Source of the DNA: Zygnema cylindricum
Taxonomy: Eukaryota; Streptophyta; Zygnematophyceae; Zygnematales; Zygnemataceae
Length of the DNA: 23,044 nucleotides
NCBI GenBank assembly: GCA_037447655.1
Contig: JBBHKE010001937.1
Span: 91,495 to 114,538, forward strand
Direction of reading: 5' to 3'
In this document: one piece after another, positions 18,619 through 23,044 of the stretch
How positions within the stretch are numbered: position 1 is the stretch's first letter
Layout: every line of letters begins with the position of its first letter
Made by a program: the position numbers and the translations under genes
Notes under the pieces: model-generated
The model's database searches: none
What the model saw: only the letters and a program-made list of their open reading frames with translations
Told to the model about the DNA's origin: nothing

Positions 18619-19038
18619 TCAAGTGCGTCAAAATTTGACAACTGTGGTAAGTCATCTTCTTTTCCGGAAACCCTTTTCAGAATGCAAAATTCTGACTTTG
18701 AAGAAAAATGAAGTTTTATCCCGAATGAATGTTCCGTACTGTAACTAATTTTTTTAAATGATGTCCCATTATCAAATAACCAATAAAAATCATCTAAAAC
18801 TATATTTGTTTGTTGGTTTTTTATTTGAATCGTCCCTTTTCGTTTGGATGTCTTGGTCGGTCACCGTGGAAAAAATATATGTTATTGTACGTATGAAAAA
18901 CGATGGATTGGTACGGACGGATTTAAGTCTTCGGCGCCTACTTGTAAGGCAACATGAATCACATCGTGGTGTTTTTGTTGACGTCAGATGACGTCAAGGG
19001 CAATTCAAGTCTAAACAAAAAAAGGGACATTCTTTACT

Positions 19039-19070
19039 TCATCTCATTCACCAACTGTTTCTAGTGTGAA
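19039..19070 (-). repeat. 32-base inverted repeat, right arm
   Basis: tcatctcattcaccaactgt plus ttctagtgtgaa, partner of 18439-18470. Outside the arms a gttgca block is also shared. Confidence 0.85.
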
Positions 19071-20029
19071 TCCTGCAACTGCCACGATCAATTCCCTTTT
19101 TAAATTGCTTTGTAATAATTGTCGGCGAATAATATCTTCACACTAAAATATGTGCATGTACAAAATTGTTCAAATCGTACGCCGTCGCGTTTTTGTGACA
19201 TCCACGTCATTTTTTCCAGAGCACATTTACATACGCGCGCGTTAGCGTGAATATTCTCTCTGTACTTTTTTACTTGAAAAAGTACAAAATAATACAGATT
19301 TGACAATTCGTACACCACATTATTAAAAAAGGCACTATATTACAATAATGACCCCTATTAAGTGGGGTATCTCAATTAACGTTTAGAAACATTTAGAATG
19401 ATTAATTTTATTTAGGAATTTGCCTAAAAAATGGGGTACCTCAATTAGAGTAATAAACGATAATAGCTATTCACGTTGTAGTTGTTCAAATCGCGCTATT
19501 TTTTCATTTCTTCCATTTTTTACGTATTTTACGTGACTTTTGAAAAAATCGCAAAAAAAAGTCAATTGTAAACTGAACAAAAAAATTACGGGAAACGAAC
19601 AGACAAATTACGGTAGCTATACGGTTTTTGACAGAAATTGAGCGGAAATTGACGAAAAATACGATGCACGCATCGGTACTTTATGTTCTGTAAACTAAAC
19701 GGAATCTTCACGGATATGTACCAAATTTTATCGTACATCTACTAACAATTTAAAAAAGAGACGTTGCAGTGTCACACTATTTGCGCGCCGTAAGTTCAAA
19801 ATGTGTACGAACGTATTCTTCAAAATTTTGAAAAGAAGCCGTCATGAAAATTTGAATAACTGAAAGCGAATCTTGAAAGAAGACGCCATTACTGACGCCA
19901 CCGCACTACATAGTATAATTGTCGTTGAAACTGTTGACGATATTTTTATACAAATTATAAACATTTGGTCGTCCGTTTGAAAACCTTTAAATAGGCCCAC
20001 TTTCCGTCTGTCTACGCCCGTAAACGGCG

Positions 20030-20131
20030 TGTCCCCCGGCCGACGTCAACAAACGCGTAACGTTGTCCCTCAGACTACGTCGGCAAATGGGTAGCTTTGT
20101 CCCTCTGTTAACGTCAACAAACGGGTAACTA
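20030..20131 (+). repeat. 34-base tandem repeat, three degenerate units
   Basis: Units start at 20030, 20064 and 20098 with tgtccc and carry (a)acgtc(a/g)(a/g)caaa(c/t)g(c/g)gtaac. They are exactly in register but only moderately similar. Confidence 0.75.
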
Positions 20132-20916
20132 TCAAAGTAATCCGTTGGCAATCGTTCTTGACCATCAGATCTTGGATGCTTGATCTTGTCAATGAATAAA
20201 GATGAAAGCCGACACGCGCACTACAAAGTCTTCAAAGCCCGTTAATCATCCGTTCGTGACCGTCCGATTATACGATGTTGGCAATTTAAAAGCTAGACGT
20301 CCTTTTCAACAAGTACGATTTCGTGTCGTAAATTATTTGATCAATTTTTCGTCAATCGTTGTGTTGATTTGGGTCGCGTCTACAAAAATCTGTACAGACG
20401 GCTTGAATAGTACAATAGTACAAAGACGTTTTGATAAACAGGACACGGTCCATGAGCGTGTAACGGACGTTGATTTACTAGTTATTTTGATAAAAAGGCA
20501 GCATTTCCTAAAATTAGATCATGATCCTCCAATTTCTTAATGTTCCCTCACTGAGCGTCGTCCGTAACCAGTTGATGTAGGGTTTTCCTATACATTTACG
20601 TAGTGTGATATTTATTTACATTATTATAATTTTATACGGCTCATTTAACGTAAGGCGTACAGACTGACATGAACGAATTTGTACAGACAAAAATTCATTA
20701 ACGATTTTTACTATTTTTCCAAATCGACCTCTTCGGTTTCTACGTATTGGACGCGCGTTCGAGTCGTGTGTAAAATGCGTTTTGAACAACTATGATTTCA
20801 AATGTGCGGAATTTGTTGGGAGCTTTGTTTGTTATTTCTCCATAATTTAAGCTTATCTTACGGTGTTGCACGCATATATTATGATGGAACTACATATAGC
20901 GTTCCCAATGTATTTC

Positions 20917-20972
20917 GCATATTTTGAACTATGGTAAAGTTCCTCGCCTTTGACCATAGTTCAAAAGTATGC
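20917..20972. repeat. Near-perfect hairpin (23-25 base arms, 8-base loop)
   Basis: Left arm gcatattttgaactatggta plus aag (20917-20939). The reverse complement of the right arm (20948-20972) is the same apart from two single-base insertions. Confidence 0.85.
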
Positions 20973-21363
20973 ATTTTTATGGTAGGCCTTTGGTAGGCGT
21001 ACAAGACTTGGCACAAAACTCGCGTAGAGTAGGCATATTGTATGTGTGTGTTTTTGCACACTCTTGTACGAACGTACGAATATGACATATGATCACAGTA
21101 CAGCGCAGGCCGCTAGACGAAATATGTTTGCGAACTGACACGACGTAAGATGAGTTGTGTTATGGGCTTTTCATGTGATCGTCTTAGATAGATGATTTGA
21201 TCAACGACCGTCCGATCGTCCAAATCTGATGGTTTAAATAAAAAAAACCTTAAAACTCACAATTTTTTTTTCGAATGTTTTTCAAAATTTAGACATGACG
21301 ATTAATTCTCTTCGATCGATGTGCAATTCAACCTTGATACTAATTTTTTTCATTTTGCGACCA

Positions 21364-21421
21364 ATACAATATGGGTCTTAAGGTCTTATTGTATGTTTTA
21401 CATACAATAGGCATATTGTAT
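21364..21421. repeat. Nested double hairpin
   Basis: Outer arms atacaatatg and catattgtat enclose an inner stem attgtatgt / acatacaat around a TT loop. The catattgtat motif also occurs near 21032. Confidence 0.7.
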
Positions 21422-22080
21422 GGGCCTACTTTCACCTACTTATGAACTATGCCTTCGACCAATAAAACAAAAATATCACAAAACAGTACATACGCAGTAA
21501 CACATACAACTTTGTTGGCTTGCGTACCGACACTTCGTACTCTGTACTGCTCGCGTACTAAAATCCGGCCTCAGCGTGACATAAACCATATGTCACACAA
21601 TTAACTGCTTTTTTGGCCTTTTAATGCGCCTTCCGGGCCTATTGGAGAAACGGTATGCGGTTCTCAAAAATTGAAAAAATGCTAAAAGATCTGACAAATT
21701 TCTGGCGGGCCGATGAGCCTTGATGACCAAAAAAGGTTGGTAAATTATTGGGCCAAAATTTTAAATTCGCATCTCCACTAGCCTAAAGGACGTTCATGAA
21801 ACTTTACAGACTTACAGTACTACAGTGTGAAACAAAGTGAGTACAGTATGTACTCATTGTTTTATGGTTTAGACTGTAGAAACTAATGGTTTTATTAGTA
21901 TTTTCTAGGTCTGAAAAAAAATATAGAAGTCGAGGCAGTCTATCTCTAACTTCTCTCTCCAACTCTCAAACTTGTCGCAGTCACTGAGAAATTGGAGAGG
22001 AAGCTAGAGCCATGGCTACCTTGGCTATCCTGAGGTTTACGGGAATTTTATATTAGGGTTTATATATTTAAGTAAAATGT

Positions 22081-22170
22081 ATGTGCCGGCGGCAGGATTT
22101 GATCCTTATACCTGCCGGCCGGCAGACACTATGTAGTCGGTAGCCTTAGCCGTTTCATCAAGCGGTAGTG
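22081..22170 (-). other. Possible tRNA-derived (SINE-like) relic
   Basis: On the minus strand GGATCAAATCC (22105-22095) matches the pol III box B consensus at 9 of 11 positions. CCGCTTGATG about 60 bases upstream is a weak box A candidate. Between them lies a perfect 14-base palindrome, ctgccggccggcag. No intact cloverleaf is readable, so this is not a functional tRNA. It could also be chance in a GC-rich patch. Confidence 0.3.
22112..22125. repeat. 14-base perfect palindrome
   Basis: ctgccggccggcag equals its own reverse complement. A third ccggcggcagg block lies just upstream, so the patch can fold in more than one way. Confidence 0.85.
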
Positions 22171-22175
22171 TTGTC

Positions 22176-22927
22176 TAGCATATTGTTTGATAATTATTTA
22201 TATATGTATACAAGCGATAAACCATTTAACTAGAATTAATTACGGGATACATAGATCCAGTAATATGTAATGTACGACTTACGGTACGGACATAAATCAG
22301 TACCGCGCATTTGTTTCGTAAATGAAACAAATACCGCGCATGTATTTATTACGGCTACGATTAAATTAGATTCTAATCGGACGGCCGCAATTAGCGCCGA
22401 GATCGCGGAGGAAGTTTTCGGCGGTTTGTGGCCATCGCCACATCGGATGACGCGTGGCGAAATTTCGTTGGATCGTGGAATCCCCGGAGATTATGGCATC
22501 GAATCTGGATATGACATGTGTCGACATTTAGGCCTTGTCGTACAATGTTTGTACCTAAAGTACACCGGCAGCTGTACTTTTGCGTACGGAACTCAATTCT
22601 GATTGGTTCCGTACATCAGTAGATAGAGTCTGTGAGAGAGATAGGACTTAGAAAAATTAGGAGATAGGACCCTCTCTCCCAGAGAGCTTCTGTACAAAAG
22701 GTCAACTTTGACCCTCCATAACTTACTGCTCAGGGGAGCAAATTCAGAGATTCTTTTTGCTATCGACTCAGGGGAGTCTTTTCTTCACAGGGGTGAAGTT
22801 GGTCAGAGTTTTTGTCTGCCAGGGTGGCAGTTATTTTTGCTTAAACACAAAGGGGTCAGGATTATCCTAGAGGCTTCTTGGAAGCTGTCCACTCTGAGGA
22901 CTTATGGAGGTCTCAGAGTTTCAGGTT
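22176..22927. other. Leader region before a Copia-like gag
   Basis: No clear LTR boundary or tRNA primer site can be assigned. From about 22620 the sequence (ccctctctcccagagagctt, tttgaccctccataact, repeated caggggag/caggggtga) looks like the untranslated leader of an LTR retrotransposon. The GC-richer frame at 22270-22602 shows no domain. Confidence 0.4.
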
Positions 22928-23044
22928 ATGGGCCCACCCTCTAGGGTACCAATATTTAATGGAACTGGCTTCATATATTGGGAAAGTATGATGATAGGAG
23001 CTCTATGCGAAAAAAGGTTTTGGGGGATAGTGAGTGGACGATTG
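22928..23044 (+). CDS. Copia-type gag polyprotein, N-terminus (runs off the window)
   Basis: The ATG at 22928 opens a frame of 39 codons to the last base. It reads PIFNGTGFIYWESMMIGAL then CEKRFWGIVSGRL. The pattern FNGTxFxxW followed by a conserved helix and (L/F)WxIVxG is the N-terminal signature of Ty1/Copia gag in plants (gag pre-domain, UBN2-type). Residues show no stop or frameshift, so the element may be fairly young. Protease, integrase and RT should follow outside the window. Confidence 0.65.
   Translation, partial: MGPPSRVPIFNGTGFIYWESMMIGALCEKRFWGIVSGRL

Larger units (their letters stand above)
17170..19480. mobile_element. 2.3-kb TIR element, family A, copy 5
   Basis: Left end TACACCGTGAATCGCTATTA followed by GAGTAATG. 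The reverse complement of the right end reads TACAACGTGAATAGCTATTA followed by TCGTTTATTACTC. These two ends are closer to each other (shared GTGAAT) than to other copies. The inside holds three copies of a ~110-150 base repeat, a 32-base inverted repeat and several short tandem repeats. No transposase is recognisable. A further family A end at 17543 suggests nesting. Confidence 0.6.
19481..22080. other. Gene-poor intergenic DNA
   Basis: No exon or RNA gene can be supported. It holds a three-unit 34-base repeat and two hairpins, listed separately. The plus-strand frame at 20202-20540 (112 residues) has no recognisable domain. Confidence 0.5.

Noticed and set aside
20030-20131. Possible CRISPR-like array
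   Set aside because: Contiguous degenerate tandem units with no spacers, in a eukaryotic context.
20202-20540. A 112-residue plus-strand frame
   Set aside because: Longest frame in its region, but no motif, no homologous wording and no splice or promoter context that I can defend.
22270-22602. A 110-residue plus-strand frame in a GC-richer patch
   Set aside because: No recognisable domain; it more likely belongs to the LTR or flank of the Copia-like element.

Overview
The window looks like nuclear DNA of a plant-lineage (streptophyte) genome. The evidence is spliced genes with GT-AG introns, a plastid lipid-import ABC ATPase with a long N-terminal extension, a plant-type DUF659 hAT transposase, and the start of a Copia-like gag. 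I cannot name the species. The DNA is AT-rich and dominated by repeats. Two host genes can be reconstructed, both on the minus strand; most long open frames in the window are not genes.

Layout. (1) 1-1997: the 5' part of a TGD3-like gene, with exon 1 at 1623-1997, exon 2 at 895-1032 and the rest beyond position 1. Its introns carry long CT tracts (GA on the plus strand). (2) 1998-5130: upstream and intergenic DNA with one 213-bp TIR element. (3) 5171-15957: a Nudix-fold hydrolase gene of at least six exons joined by phase-0 introns, predicted at 199 aa from the first internal Met. Exon order on the minus strand is 15863-15957, 14870-15025, 13993-14088, 13245-13307, 6083-6133, 5171-5335. One intron is 7.1 kb because it holds three TIR elements, one of which was interrupted by a 5.4-kb hAT composite. 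Another intron carries two decayed tandem copies of an exon end.

(4) The hAT composite (7344-12782) is the most striking structure. It has outer TIRs and a perfect 8-bp target duplication (tgtggccg at 7336-7343 and 12783-12790). Inside are two decayed transposase copies, head to head. The left copy has been inverted from a point just inside its own 5' end. At the two inversion joints the 8 bp next to the inner TIRs are the same element site, in opposite orientation and diverged (gtttgaac and attcacag). This is the footprint expected from reversed-ends transposition between two tandem hAT elements.

(5) 15958-22600: gene-poor repeat DNA. It holds a heptamer minisatellite, a 2.3-kb TIR element with three copies of a subterminal repeat (one inverted), several hairpins, a 34-bp tandem repeat and a possible tRNA-derived relic. 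(6) 22928-23044: the N-terminus of a Copia-type gag, open to the window edge.

The genes do not form an operon-like unit. The window shows a small host gene stretched by nested transposons while its splice sites and reading frame stay intact.
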